DNA of 64,000 bases, from positions 99,256,368 through 99,320,367 of the forward strand of contig NC_058337.1 of assembly GCF_905475395.1 (NCBI RefSeq), read 5' to 3'. A program made the translations under genes and the position numbers. This DNA comes from Chrysoperla carnea (Eukaryota; Arthropoda; Insecta; Neuroptera; Chrysopidae). Shown here one piece after another: positions 1 through 12,649 of this stretch; position 1 is the stretch's first letter, and each line of letters opens with the position of its first letter. Under the pieces are notes generated by a model. It saw only the letters and a list, made by a program, of their open reading frames with translations. It ran no database searches and had not been told where the DNA came from.

Positions 1-1071
1 TCATGCTTTGTCCAAACTGAATCGATTTCGAAGATCATCGCCAATTTTTTAGTGTTTTTGGGTACGGAAACCTAAGCTTGCACTTGAAACATAGCTAAGA
101 ACACTCTCCGTTTAATTACCTTTCAAATGAGACCAAAAAAAAAAATTAAAATCTTAAAAAAAATAAATTAACTCTTAATATTCAATAATTAGTTATTTCG
201 CCTCGGTGATAACCAATCCAAACTGTTTTCAATCATATCACAACCGAAAAAAAAATTAAATTTTTCGAGGATTTATTGAATAAATAATCCGTCATTTTTT
301 GTCAGATTACGATAAATGAATTTTTAAATATAATGTATACAAATCAAATCAATCATGACAGTATATCAAATAGAAATCTAAAGTTGACACTCTGTATATA
401 TAATAAGATAAACTCAATTAATAGACAATGATTTTAAAAACATCGTTATAAAATTCTTCAAATTAATCGTCATTTAAAAAATAATTGAATACAACAAAAA
501 CGATTTCTCAGGTGTTTAATAATATATCTGCATTTTAAATTTAATCATCAATATTATTTTGCAGATATTATTCAGATTATTATTAATTATTTTATTTTTT
601 AATAGAAAATATTTTTATTACAATTGTTTGAATTTTGATTCTCAAATATGATAAAAATTATTTTAAATATTATTGTTTTTTAAATTTATTGCAATGTGAA
701 AATTATTTTTATTTAACTTTTATGTATATGATTGATAATTTCACTTATTTTCAATCCTTCATCTGATTAAAAAAATGGAATTATACACGCAGCCACCCCC
801 TCCCCCGCATTTACATTACATTTTTTTATGTCCTTCGAAAATTTTTGGATCATTTTTTCATGTGCATGCCCATTTTCCACCTTAGAAATTCAGATTCAGG
901 AGGCAAATATACATAGAAAAAACCGAGATTCATCAAGCGGCCTCAATAGCCTTGTTTTGTATCGAAGAGATAAACAGACACTATGATGCAAGTTTTTCCG
1001 GAAATAAGTTTCTGTAAATTAACATTAGCTCTTATGAAATAAAATTCCGGGTTTTCATATAATAAATAAAA
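1..1071. other. AT-rich non-coding flank, no gene seen
   Basis: This stretch is strongly AT-rich, with many poly-A and poly-T runs and stop codons in every frame. I see no exon, RNA gene or clear repeat boundary. It may lie inside a long 5' intron of the elongase gene downstream or be intergenic; the sequence cannot decide. Confidence 0.5.
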
Positions 1072-1620
1072 ACAAGTGAAAAAACAAACAATCCACTGAG
1101 TTAATTGTTGAAATACCATGTAAAGGCAGTGTTGATTACTCTGTCACATTACACAAACATACATGTCATACATATATAACTGATTTTCCCATATAATACA
1201 TACGCTCTCACGGGTAAACAGTGATGTTAACAAAAAAATGTTTCAAACAAAAGTTGTTTATTTTTTTATAAGGAATATTTTTTACACTTAAACTTTTGTT
1301 CTATCTCTGACGGTTTACAAAATGGATCCTACTTACGGACCCAAGTCCCAATTGACCTATGTTGCTCATTTACGAACTTGACCTCACTTTTTACGTTCTA
1401 AGCACGCTATAAACATTTCACCATGATATCTCTTTTCGTTTTTGAGTAATCGTGATGACAGACGACAGACAGACAGACAGACAACCGGAAATGGACTAAT
1501 TAGGTGATTTTATGAACACCTATACCAAAATTTTGTTCAAAGTATCAATATTTCTAAGCGTTACAAACTTATGGCTAAACTTAGTATACCTTAATATATT
1601 TCATATACATGGTATAAAAA
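1072..1620 (+). repeat. Interspersed repeat family A, copy 1 (near full length)
   Basis: This copy starts with ACAAGTGAAAA, followed by a hairpin-prone block and ATACCATGTAAA. It ends with TACATGGTATAAAAA. The copies at 14352 and 50908 share the same order of landmarks: a conserved block ending in CAGTGATGTTAACA, a T-rich part, a GACAGACAGACA run, GGAAATGGACTAATTAGG, CACCTATACCAAAATTTT and AAGCGTTACAAACTT. The inverted ATACCATGTATA near both ends suggests a non-autonomous DNA element. There is no open frame of note. The superfamily is not recognised. Confidence 0.8.
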
Positions 1621-4139
1621 GATTTTTTTAAACAATTTTAATGTTTAAAATTATGGCTTTCCTTTAAGAACTAATGTTAATTTATGGTAACTTATTGTTT
1701 GAACTTAGTGTATTTCTTTCTGTAGCGCTCCAACAATCTTAAAGTCTCTATTTGAAAAAACTTTAGCGAACTATCTTTGAATGATTACATGCTAACTAAT
1801 TTTTAAACTTGATTGATTTTTAAAAAAATATCTAGTAATTTGATGTGAAAATACTTTGCATTAATGTACATTAATTACATATAATTCAATATTATTTTTA
1901 TGATGTATACTCTGCGTCACAAAGTTTGCACAAGTTGATTATCTATTTTTATTAATATAATTCAGTAAAAATTTTAAGATTTCTAAGGTTTAAATTTTAT
2001 AAGGTTTGTTAAAAATAGTTATGACATGTAAATGTCACACTTATATCCCCAAATATATTTTAGAGGAAAAAGTATGGCACCTTTTGTATATTTGTTTTGT
2101 GCAAATTTTGTGATGCAGGGTGTACTTAATAAATAACAATTTGCATAATGCCTGATTGTATTTAATGCATTTCTGTATTCCCATAATTTTTTTAAAATAT
2201 TTTTAATGAATACGAAGGTTTCTAGTTTATAACTTTGTATAATATACAAATCTATCATTCTCAATATTAATTACATCGACCTTGCGAATTTTCGGTTATC
2301 TTTTGGCCGGTATTATATGTCATACTCTTCCAAACAAAACAAAGTTTCAGTGATCTCATTTACAACTTTTTTAAGTTTAATAGTCGGACATTCTTAATGG
2401 AAAACCTTATGACAAAGTAAAGATTAATTTTAAGACAAATCAATTGATAAATAATAATACTAAGTCTTTATCATGCAACTGAGTTTTTTTTTAATATATA
2501 TTATTAATTTTTATAATTAGGTTATATAAAAATTTATATGCATGTTATTATTAATTCTTTAAATTTATCAAATAACCATACCTACTTAATCAATTTAAAA
2601 AAAAATTATATTATACATTATGCATAAATATTTTTATAAAATGCGCTGCCAATTTATAATTCATGGTCGCAATTAAATTTAGTCCTTTAACAAGTGAAAT
2701 TGGCAAAATTATAAATCACTCGACAAAACAAAAAATTCCAATCCTCCAATATCTGGAAGTCGCCAAAACCTTTTAAATTGTTTAAAACACTGTTAAAAGG
2801 GGGTGGAGGTGTGAGGTAGTTGACAAACCCAATAGACACTTCTTAGGTACTATCTGAACTGACATACAAAATTTCAACGCTCTTTCCCAATTTGGAGTCT
2901 GTCAAGATGAACAAGACCCTTAAAACGTCAACAAATGCGGCATTTCCCTGGGAATCTCAAAAATCAAAATCGATTAATCCGTTTTAGAAGCTACGGTCCC
3001 ACAGACTGAAGCACAGATACAAACATTAAATGTAAAACACATCTCTTTTGGTTTCGTCGAGGGTTAAAAATAAAATCTTGCAACCATCTGGTACTAGTTT
3101 ATTTGTTGTTGACGCCACATATTCTATGGAATTTGTCTTATCAATATAAATCTAGCGATATTCCATTAATCGAAATCCATTCAGCCGTTCAGATTATACG
3201 GAGTACCCAATAAAGAAAAACAATTAAGCCCTTACTTTATAGTCGCATAAAAACAGAAATCAATTAATTCAGCAAGAAAACAAATCACACAAACTTAAAA
3301 AATCTGAAGTGAAAATAATTTCTTGTAGAAAGTTATTCCAATTTCAAATTGTAGCGCCACCCTGTCATATATTAAAAACATTTCATAAATTTGTAATTGT
3401 CTATTTTAAAGTCCAAGAAAAAAACTGAATATAATTCAAATTTCCACCGACAAAAACTTAAAATTTACATTATTCAATATTTCACCATCTTTGAAGTCGA
3501 ATAAAAACAACATTTACCTACATATCTTAATTTTTTTTAATATTCAGTAGGCATAATTCGATCTTCAAAAAAACCTTAAAAGTTAGCTATTTTACTTTTG
3601 TTTTGAACATAAGAACTGTTTTACAAAGTCTTTATAACCAAAGAAATATTAATATTTTAAATATTTATATGTCAATATCTTATTCACTGAAGTATTATTA
3701 TTGATCAATAAATAATCTATTATATATTATATGATAAATAATAAATTTCAATAATTGCATAAAAAATAACCATTTGTGTTAGCGCAGTATGTAACGGAGT
3801 TTACTTAAATTGAAAAAAATTAAACAAAATCGTTACTTCTATGAAAGAAATTGATTTTAGATTAAAGTCATGCATTTTATTGTTGGAAAATAAAATTGTA
3901 TTTAGTTGGAATGTATAATCATAAATAAAGCGAATCGTTCAATTAAAACAAAATTTCTTTGCGTTTGCTTTAAATATAAAATTTACTTGTTACGAACACA
4001 TAGCTGTCATGTCTAACCCATATGTGATTATGTCAACTACATGAAGATTGTTGTTACTATATTACAGTTAATTTGAAAAAAACTTGATCATTTTTATAAT
4101 ATATGTAGTATGTATGTGTAACACCATATAACAACCATC
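1621..4139. other. Non-coding, with decayed transposon remnants
   Basis: No exon is supported. Bases about 2740-3230 contain phrases typical of 3' regions of decayed insect transposons (CCGTTTTAGAAGC, ACAGACTGAAGCACAGATAC, ATTCAGCCGTTCAG). The first resembles the AATCCGTTGCGTAGTTT phrase near 7905. The remainder is AT-rich and unremarkable. Confidence 0.4.
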
Positions 4140-4228
4140 AGTAGCGCAGTCGGTAGAGCAGCGGACTTAAGATAATAAAATTAATAATATTCCATGTGTC
4201 GCTGGTTCTAATCCGACTCAAAGAACTT
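4138..4228 (+). pseudogene. tRNA-like sequence or tRNA-derived SINE head
   Basis: An A-box-like TAGCGCAGTCGG is followed by TAGAGCA, then a GGACTTAAGA segment resembling an anticodon loop. A B-box-like GGTTCTAATCC follows at about 4203. The spacing between the boxes is stretched by an AT-rich insert. The acceptor ends do not pair, and the B box has T in place of the usual G. These faults argue against a working tRNA. Either a tRNA pseudogene or the promoter head of a SINE fits. Confidence 0.4.
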
Positions 4229-7200
4229 TGATTTTTTTAAATTAACCTAATAAACCTCCTCATGTAATTGTGACAATCACATCAGTATTTGTTATAATAT
4301 TTATAAGTGGTAGAACCAATAAAAAAACAGTTGTGTAAAACTATGTTGCATTTCAAAACAACAATATTTGAAATTTGTTAGACAGTATATTACTTTCATA
4401 CAAACAATTCACGCGTTTGCGTCAACTTCACCACTCAACCCCGTACGGTAGTTGTATTGCATTCGTCGCCTCATTCGCCATATTTGATCTCGCGATGAGG
4501 TTGAGACAACCTCATATCGGTATTAAGAATTTCTTTTCAGTCTACCTCAATAATGTTTGCAAAAAAATTAATTTTCCGTTATAGTCATCGTCCCATACAT
4601 CCTAGACTAATTACTAATATTGTAATATTAGAATTAATAATTTAATAAAATTCCATTTAAACTAAATATCACTTTCTGGTTTATTAGTAATTTGTTGTTA
4701 TTTAATTTTTTTTAAGATAATTATAATAAAACATTTCTTTTATTAGTATAATATTTCTAAGTTTATGATAATTATATTCCAAGGTTTAATTAATCTACCT
4801 GTTTTACATATGTCAAAAAATTATATTGAAAAATTTATTGTATAAATTTCCTTTTTCAAAATAACATTAAAATATTTCCATTTATTGCGCCCATAGTGAA
4901 CTGAATTAAAAATTAAGTTAATTTTTAATTAATCAGGCGAGGAAATAATTTTGAACTGGTCCAACTTTTGGGATATCCATTTCAATGACCTTATAACAAC
5001 AAGGAAAATTATCTCCATAAAACCAAAACTGATCACAAATTTTAATAAAAATAAAAATGAACTCTTGATTAAAAATGGCATCTCAATTTACACATTCTGG
5101 AAATTAAAAGACTTATGCTTTTTTTAATGATGTACTCCAGCAAAATTTTCCCTAAATTTTCTAATTTACCTCTCGAAAGAAGCCTCGAAGTAAAATTTTT
5201 TTGTTTACCCTGTTATTCCGAAACTGGATAGGATAAAAACTTTCCGTTGGAAAGTTTTCATTTTATCTCTTGAATATAACGATTGGACGACATAAGGTTA
5301 ATATGTATAATATTAGCCGAATCATAATTTTTCAGTCATTTTAAAGGGTTTTTTAGGCTAAAAATTTAGTGTCAATCGAAGCGAATTAACGCCAGTATGA
5401 TCCGAAAAGAATTACATAATATTCGATCTAGTCGTTTCTTTGTTTAACCAAAAAACCGAAAGTTATTAAATTCTGAAAATTTTGGAAACAAATTTATCTG
5501 ATATACTTCTCAAAGATAATTTATAAATAAATACTGAAGTGATCTATAAACATAGAAATGTGTTGAAACTTTTTAATTTTTTTTTTTTTTTATATAATTC
5601 TTTATTATACTGGGAAGTTATTCGTGTGAACCTCAAGGGTAGCACCAGCCCCACTCCACGACTTTGTTATAAATGATTTTATAGTATATCCCAGAAGTCC
5701 TTAACCACCCGATAAACGATTTTTACTTTTCGTGTCTGAATTTAAGCCCTTTTTTTTAATATTTTAGAATATCTGCTTTAAATTTATATCCAATAAAAAA
5801 AAGAAGCGTGTCAATATTAATTAATAAGTATTATCTGTTAATTAAAATTTTCATATAATTAATTACAACCTAATATTTGTAATTTTAAATATGTCCTTAG
5901 CGTGAACATGAATAAAGTGAAGGTTTTATGGTTATAATTTATGCTTATCATTTTTCATTTTTAATTACATTTATATATTAAACTCTATAAATTATTTCCT
6001 AAAAAATTTTTTTCTCTCTTCGTCGAAAATTATTATTTTCGAGTCTAAAAAACATTGTTAACAAATTTTTAGAATCTTAATTTTTAACATAATTTTAATA
6101 CAAAATCCCTACAGAAATATCCTTCTCGCCAGTCAGTCTAGTTTTTTAGAGATAAAACACAATGAATTTTGCAATAATCAATGAAATTTATTATCAATTA
6201 ACAATAAAAATCGATCAAGTGTGAATCAAAACCAAATTTGTTTGCAGTAACCAAAAAAGTGTGTGGTTCTAATAGAATTTTTTTTTTTTAATTTTTATTT
6301 TCTATTCGAATTATTTCAAAAAATGATGTGGTCGTAAAATCATGAATCATTTTTAATATTAGGGATTTCGATATCCGTTATTTTGTGAAATTTTCCACTT
6401 TCCACCTTCTTTGAAAATAATTATTTGGCCAGGGAATTCTTGAATTATTTTACTAGAAAATCTGGAAAAGTTAGGGAATTTCTTTTTTTATTAACAGGCG
6501 TCACCATGATTTTAGACAAAGTTGGAGTTTCAATGAGAAAAAAGAGAAGATGGCCGATTTTCATAAATGTATCCAAAGAAAAATATTTTAAAACGTAATA
6601 ATCCGTTGAAAACTCATAACAAATTTTAGGATGGAAAACATTTCCTTTGTATTACTACATCCGTTACACCAGCCGTTTTTAACAAAACAAAAATAGGATG
6701 GCAGATTTCGACCTGCCCTTTTATATACTCAATGTGAAAATTTTTTCGGCCATAAGTATTATATAAAGCAGCCAGATAAGTGATAGAGCAAAATTTATTT
6801 TAAAACATTATTCTTTATAATATAAGAAACAAGTTTTATTAGACACTCTTTTCCGGCCAATTTATTTCCTGAGAAAATGTTTTGGTCAAAAATTGTCAAA
6901 AACTTTACAAAGAATAACGTTGGAATATAAATATCCCTTTCTCTTACCAGTAACGAATCTGAGCTTTCACCTATGCCCGCATAAAATTTGGCATTAAGGA
7001 CTATCACTATTTCAAGTAGTCAAAATGGCAATTCTGCCATTTCATTTTTTCTGTTAAAATCATCCGATCTATAAATATAGAGGACAAATCAAATTTGGTT
7101 TTCACTAATGATTGCTTCTATATGTCAATCACGCAAGGACATCGTTAAAACGATCATAATAGAAATTTTACTAAAAAATAAATAATGCATCAATTTCAAA

Positions 7201-7509
7201 AATAACGATAAATTGTTTTTTCATTGGCTATAATTTATATTATAACAAAATTAAAGAACAAATTTTTTTTTTTAATAACAAGTATCGTCCCAATGTCATT
7301 ATTTTTAATGCATGATTGTTAGATTTTATTCACGAAAAATTCAAAACCTTTGGCTATCCATTTAATTTGTATCAAAGTTCTTCAATTAATAATAGGTAAT
7401 TATTATTTTTGATATACAAGTATTTTAAAATATCAAACGAAAAATTTTTGTCAAACGTTTAAACTTTGTTTTTATATTTTTATAAAATTATAAAGGCATT
7501 TATAAATAC
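4229..7509. other. Non-coding, no gene seen
   Basis: The stretch is AT-rich with no supported exon. Bases about 4405-4530 are locally CpG-richer and include a perfect short hairpin (ATGAGGTTG, 3-nt loop, CAACCTCAT). An initiator-like TCAGTC lies at about 4537. This is weak evidence for a promoter or untranslated exon, and no downstream coding exon confirms it. Bases about 5165-5240 share CTCGAAAGAA and CCCTGTTATT phrases with the VPS13B intron near 45600, so a dispersed repeat probably lies here. Confidence 0.35.
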
Positions 7510-7512
7510 AAA

Positions 7513-7985
7513 CTAGCTGTGAACTACCCGCTTTGCTGGGCAACATCCCCACTTGCACCCCTCCCTCCACATTTCCTTGCGTTGGATAACAGTTTTGTAA
7601 TGTACACGTCATGCTCTTTTATTTGATACCCCACTTAGGTATATTTGTAAATATTCGATAATTCCTTCCCACTTTCTCGCTACACCTCCGACCCTACTTC
7701 TACCCTCCGAAGGTTAAAAGTAGATAAAAACAATAGATCTTTGAAGCTGGTTGTATATCGTGTCAATATTTTAGCTTAATCGATGCACAACTTTTTTAGT
7801 TTTTGAAGCATATCCCTTTCAACCCCTTTCTCTACTATAATATGGATGTATTATACATAAAAACCTTCCTCTTGAATCACTCTATCTATTACAAAAAACC
7901 GCATCAAAATCCGTTGCGTAGTTTCAAAGATTTAAGCGTACATAGGGACAGAAAAAGCGACTTTGTTTTATAATATGTAGTGATG
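7513..7985 (+). repeat. Decayed retroposon (RTE/SINE-like), copy 1
   Basis: The element opens with AACTAGCTGTGAACTACCCG and CTTTGCTGGGCAAC and closes with AATCCGTTGCGTAGTTT, ACATAGGGACAGAAAAAG and TTTATAATATGTAGTGAT. The CCCGCTT(T/C)GCTGGGCAA phrase recurs on the opposite strand at about 32696-32775. This layout is typical of dispersed non-LTR-type fragments in insect genomes. It has no coding capacity left. Confidence 0.55.
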
Positions 7986-8149
7986 TTAAATTGCACATAT
8001 AACAAGTTTTACAAGCTTTTATTTCATTTCACTTGTCCCGGTGTCTGTAATTAAATCTTTCCAGTTAAATTTGACCCATTCCCCGATTTTCGATTGAGCT
8101 GTAATTTTGAATGCATAATTATATAAATCTGTATATATTTACATACATA

Positions 8150-8535
8150 CATTTTAGTTATACATACATTTTTAACCAACTTCAAAAAAGGAGAATATTC
8201 TCAATTCGACTGTATTTTTTTTAATGTTTGTTACCTCAGCACTTTCGACTGGGTGAACTGATTTTGATGATTTTATTTGAAAGCTAATGCTTCCCGCGTG
8301 GTCCCATTTCAATTTGGTCTAGTTCTGACAATGGCATCCGTGAAAAAACCATTAAGTCTTGAATTTGTATGAAGTATGTGCACGGCAAATTGTCGAATAT
8401 CATGCCAACCGATTTCGATGATTCCTTTTTTAGTGACAAATTAGTTAGTATAGTCAGGTTCACTAAAAATCAAAATAAAAAAAACTTATAACAAAAAAAA
8501 ACCGACTTCCAAAAAAAAACCATTCCAAAACAAAA
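8150..8535 (+). repeat. Dispersed insect retroposon fragment
   Basis: The sequence contains TTTTTAACCAACTTCAAAAA, GACTGGGTGAACTGATTTTG, GCGTGGTCCCATTTC and GACAATGGCATCCGTG, ending in an A-rich tail with ACCGACTTCC. I recall very similar phrases from repetitive sequence in several insect orders, but I cannot name the family. No open frame survives. Confidence 0.5.
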
Positions 8536-8539
8536 CTTT

Positions 8540-8875
8540 AATCTCAAGTTTGTAACGCTTAGAAATATTGCCACTAACCAAATTTTAGCATAGATGGTAA
8601 ACAACGAATTAATGTCTGTTAATGTCTGTACCATCCGTGAGTACGATAACTCAAAAGTGAAAAGAGATATCGAGCTGAAATTTTTATATTGTATTCAGAC
8701 TTTAAAAGTGGCCTTGTGTTCGTAAAGTAACAACATAGGTTGTCAATTGAATTAGGCTGTTGAACCCATCTTTTAAACTGTAAAAAAAAGAAAAATTTAA
8801 ATGCAAAATATTCCTTGTAGAAAAACTAAACAACTTTTGTTTGAAACTTTTTTTTGTAAACATCATAGTTCTCCT
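8540..8875 (-). repeat. Repeat family A, diverged inverted copy
   Basis: Read on the minus strand, this matches family A landmarks. GTTTGTAACGCTTAGAAAT is the reverse complement of the 3' motif, and AAGTGAAAAGAGATATCGAG is the reverse complement of the part before the GACA run. The AACAACTTTTGTTTGAAAC and TGTAAACATCATAG phrases match the 5' half. It is more diverged than copy 1 and its ends are lost. Confidence 0.6.
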
Positions 8876-10773
8876 TTGACAAAAATTTCTGTCTGGTGCA
8901 CGCAATATTTGCATTTTATGATTATATTGTTTGAAATCAACATCTTTTGAAACAAATTTTCAGTTTTCTTTGTTTTTGCAAGTTTAATAAAAATTTTGCT
9001 CAAAAAAAAAAATTTTTTTTAAAATCTTTTAACATGAATTTTTATAAAAAAAATTTTTGTCAAATCAAATTTGATCTATTTTTTCTGAGACTAATAAGCT
9101 TTTTCATTTATTAGAATTTACATGTTTTGAAATGGATTTTAGCAAATACCATTTTCGAAAATCTAAGTTCGAATTAAAAAATAAGAATTTTTATTTATTA
9201 TTTTTATGCGTAAAATATTAAATAGATCGCATAATTTTTTCGCGGATCATCGTGTGTCAAAAATTTGATCACAAACATTTTTCTTGACAAGCTATATATT
9301 TTTTAAATCAATAAAATTAAAATCGTGTTATTATTTGTCATTGAATGTATGGATGTCAAATCGTGGTAGTAGTGATGCGATGCCTATTTGTTTAGTTAGG
9401 GTTTTATTTTTTTAATCTTATTCTTAATCAAATTGTAATTACATATATCATTCAAATAACATTTATTTTATTTTAGGTTCACTCATTTATGCGATTATAC
9501 ATCATACTTACTTTTTTTTTTAATTTCCCGGTGGAAAATTTTTATAATCACTTTAAAGATTGAAATATTATGATTTACGTTTTGAAGTTTATACAGGGTG
9601 AACCTAGAAGGTCTTTGCAACGCTCTATCACATATAGCTTAGCTAGCTCAAAATAAGACGATTTAGCTAAACATATCCAAGTAAAAGTAGCTCCGTTTTG
9701 TTTAGGGACATCCTGTGTAATGCTCGACTAAACATTTTGAACTCATGTGCGATAAATAGGGTACACTCTTTGTGTACAGTTTTCCGTGTAACACCTAATT
9801 TTTTCCCTGATGCGTGTATCAAATTCATGTTTTTCGTATTCAAATTAACATTTGTCAATTCCAAGGACAAAAACACTTAACTTCATTTCTATCACCAACT
9901 TTGTCATTCCAAGCTTTGATATTTTTGTGCTTTTTATAATTTTTTTCAGACATTACAACAATAATTTAAAGATTTCACAACAGACTTTCTGTTTTGTTTT
10001 TTTACGATAAATTAATAAGAGGATAGGTACTTAAATATGTAGTACTTTTTAAGTCGTCACTTCATAACAATTAGATCTTTTAAAGTGTTTTTTATCAAGA
10101 GATTTATTTAATCATACTAAAAATTTAATTATACTTTTATCTTCGTATTTTCACTACTCGCTCCGTGCATGAGCTTTATTTCAGGCAGTTACCATCGAAA
10201 CGACACACTACTTTATTAATAATATAATTGTATGAATGGAAATATAAGTCTATATGAAACAAAAAACATTATGCAATTTTGTCTCTTATTTTCACAATTT
10301 TTAATGCATTTTAATTTGACATTTACTATATCATTTACATGTAAACAATTGAAAATTAGTCATAAAAGCCTCCTTTATCACCAAACCAGTAAAGAAAACA
10401 TACAGAAATTCAGGTCCTTTGAACTAAAGAGGATCGCTTGTGATGTTCTTAAGTAGCGGAAAACACCTCCACTTTTCCTTGTTGGCTTTCGATACAGTGT
10501 ATAAGTCTAAATTTTCGGAGAAAATATTACTATATTTTTTGGGTAAAATGCGGACGGTAGCTATAGTATCCTAAAAGAAACTAGTAATCAAGTAATCAAT
10601 AGTTCTAGGATCAATAAACACATCTAAAAAGTAAGACCATGAAATGTATAAAATTATTAATTAACTAAAATAACGTTCATAAAAAGTTAATATTATCCCT
10701 TCCAAATCAACTTCTGAGTTAAACTTTCCACTAATTATTATTTATATACATCAGCAATATTATAAAATTATAG
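8876..10773. other. Non-coding, no gene seen
   Basis: The stretch is AT-rich. Bases about 9590-9870 begin with ATACAGGGTGAAC, a phrase found at the ends of many insect repeats. They form a slightly GC-richer patch with open frames on both strands that resemble no protein I know. I treat it as decayed transposon sequence. Confidence 0.35.
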
Positions 10774-11173
10774 AGGATGATTTTTTACTGGGATTAACTT
10801 CGTTTTTTTTTTTTAAATAAAAAAAATACATATTTTTTTGTACCATTTTCTTGTATTTTGCAGAAAAAGTAAATTTTTTTCTAGCTAAATAGAATAGTAT
10901 TGGTAAAAAAGTTTTAGACAAAAACTTTCTGTATAGGATAGAAAATAAGAATTTGTTAAAAATTTAAAAAAACGTTAAAAATTTTGTTGATTGAGACCTA
11001 GGAAAAACATTATTTTTATTTTAGCGAAAATATGTAGCTCCTTTTAAAACAATAAGGATAACCTCTGTTTTTTTCATTCTTCCTAAAAATGAACTGATAC
11101 GTATTTTAGGGTTTTTTGATTTTTCATTCTGTTTTCGAAATATAAAGGTGGAAACTTTTTAAAAAATCATCCT
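10774..11173. mobile_element. Small element with 13-bp inverted ends
   Basis: AGGATGATTTTTT at the left end is the exact reverse complement of AAAAAATCATCCT at the right end, about 400 bp apart. The interior is AT-rich and non-coding. The flanks show no clear target duplication and the inverted ends are low complexity, so chance is possible. Confidence 0.4.
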
Positions 11174-11913
11174 GTTTAATAAAATATACATTTCAAAATA
11201 AGATGTGTGGATAGTAACGCTATTAATTAATAAATAACATTAATAATGTTATTAATAATATTAATAACATTACAATGTTTAGATAAACTTTACTTGAACT
11301 TGTCAACCACGTTGTCAAACCATAACTATCATATTTTGAAAGAGTGTATTTAGTCCGGTGTCCGTTGCCTTACCATAATACTAAAATTAAAAATCTAGTA
11401 AATAATTGTCATTGAAATAAATATAAGGATACTCGAAATAAAATTGTATATTAAGAAATTTTATTTAAAAAATATAATTTAAAAACATACAACAGACTTA
11501 CATTTCGCTTAATATCGATATTTCGCTTGCAACGCAACCATCAGCAGTAGCTAAATTTAATCATATAACACATTACAAATATTTTTTACAAAGCTAAAAG
11601 TAAATATGTAAAGCATTACCAACTTACCCAAACTTATAGTAACACCTATAAAAATACAAAAAATAATTTGATCCTGGAATAAATATGTTCAGAAACAAAT
11701 ATACTTACTCATTAATTGATTTAAAACAAAAATATTTGAAGAACAAAAAAACTTTTGACCATATTTTTTAAATCCAAATTATGCCTTTAAAATAAATATA
11801 CAATTTAAATAAAATATATAGTTGATTTTTCAACGAGTTTCATAAAGTTATGATTGATATAAATAATAATTTCTATATTAAATTACCTTTAATAAAATGT
11901 AATCATTTATTAA
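11174..11913. other. AT-rich spacer with a short palindrome
   Basis: No gene is visible. Bases about 11221-11275 hold overlapping palindromes built from AATAACATTAATAATGTTATT. The rest is AT-rich and unremarkable. Confidence 0.4.
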
Positions 11914-12649
11914 ATATTTTTTATGATAAAATACATAAAAAATATGATCTATAACCCATCATGTGTGTTATTTATCAGATGTATAATATCGCCTGATATT
12001 TTTGTTTAGTAATGTAGCTAGACATCCGCCCGATTATTCAGTATATAATTATTCATTTTCCGACAAAAATTGATTTTAACAATACACTGAATTAAAAATT
12101 TTATACCTATCATACTTCTTTGTGGGACATTATGGTTGCACGAAAATAGATGAGAAGTAGGTATCTAGTTTTTATGAAATTTGATAAACCTCCGATAAAA
12201 GAGTTCATAACTTTTAAACGGCTGAACTGATATTCATGTAACTGACAGTATTTTAATGAACACATCATGCCCTTTTATTTGATACAAGACTTGGGATCCT
12301 CACTTTCGATTAATTTTTTATTATTTTTATTTAACAAATATTGGTATTTTTATTTTATTTTCCGCTTTCCGCTGTTTGTTCTAAAACCTAATTATTTAAA
12401 AGTAATCTCTAAATAAAATTTAAAAAAAGATATCTTAAGATATTTCGTTTAGCAGGTAAAAAATTTTAATTTCAGTGTACAGTTGTTAGATAATAAACCA
12501 ATTTATGTCGGAAAATGAATGAAATCAGGCGAATGTATAGCTACATCATAAAAAATAATATCATGCGATATTGATATTGTACATCTGATAAATAAACACA
12601 CATGATGGGTTATAGATCATAATTTTATTTATTTTATCATAAAAAATAT
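11914..12649. mobile_element. TTAA-flanked element with ~195-bp inverted arms
   Basis: Bases about 11914-12108 and 12453-12649 match each other in inverted orientation. Shared landmarks include ATATTTTTTATGATAAAAT, GATCTATAACCCATCATGTG, TTATTTATCAGATGTA and CATTTTCCGACA. TTAA lies directly outside both arms, as expected for a TTAA target duplication (piggyBac- or Kolobok-type). The roughly 340-bp centre carries a decayed retroposon-like phrase (AACGGCTGAACTG) and no coding frame. The arms are clearly diverged, so the insertion is old. Confidence 0.75.

Noticed and set aside
1456..1484. GACA microsatellite considered as an independent repeat
   Set aside because: It is a standard internal part of repeat family A and varies in length between copies.
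9667..9880. Overlapping frames on both strands of about 60-69 codons
   Set aside because: They fall in a repeat-like patch beginning ACAGGGTGAAC, and neither translation resembles a known domain.
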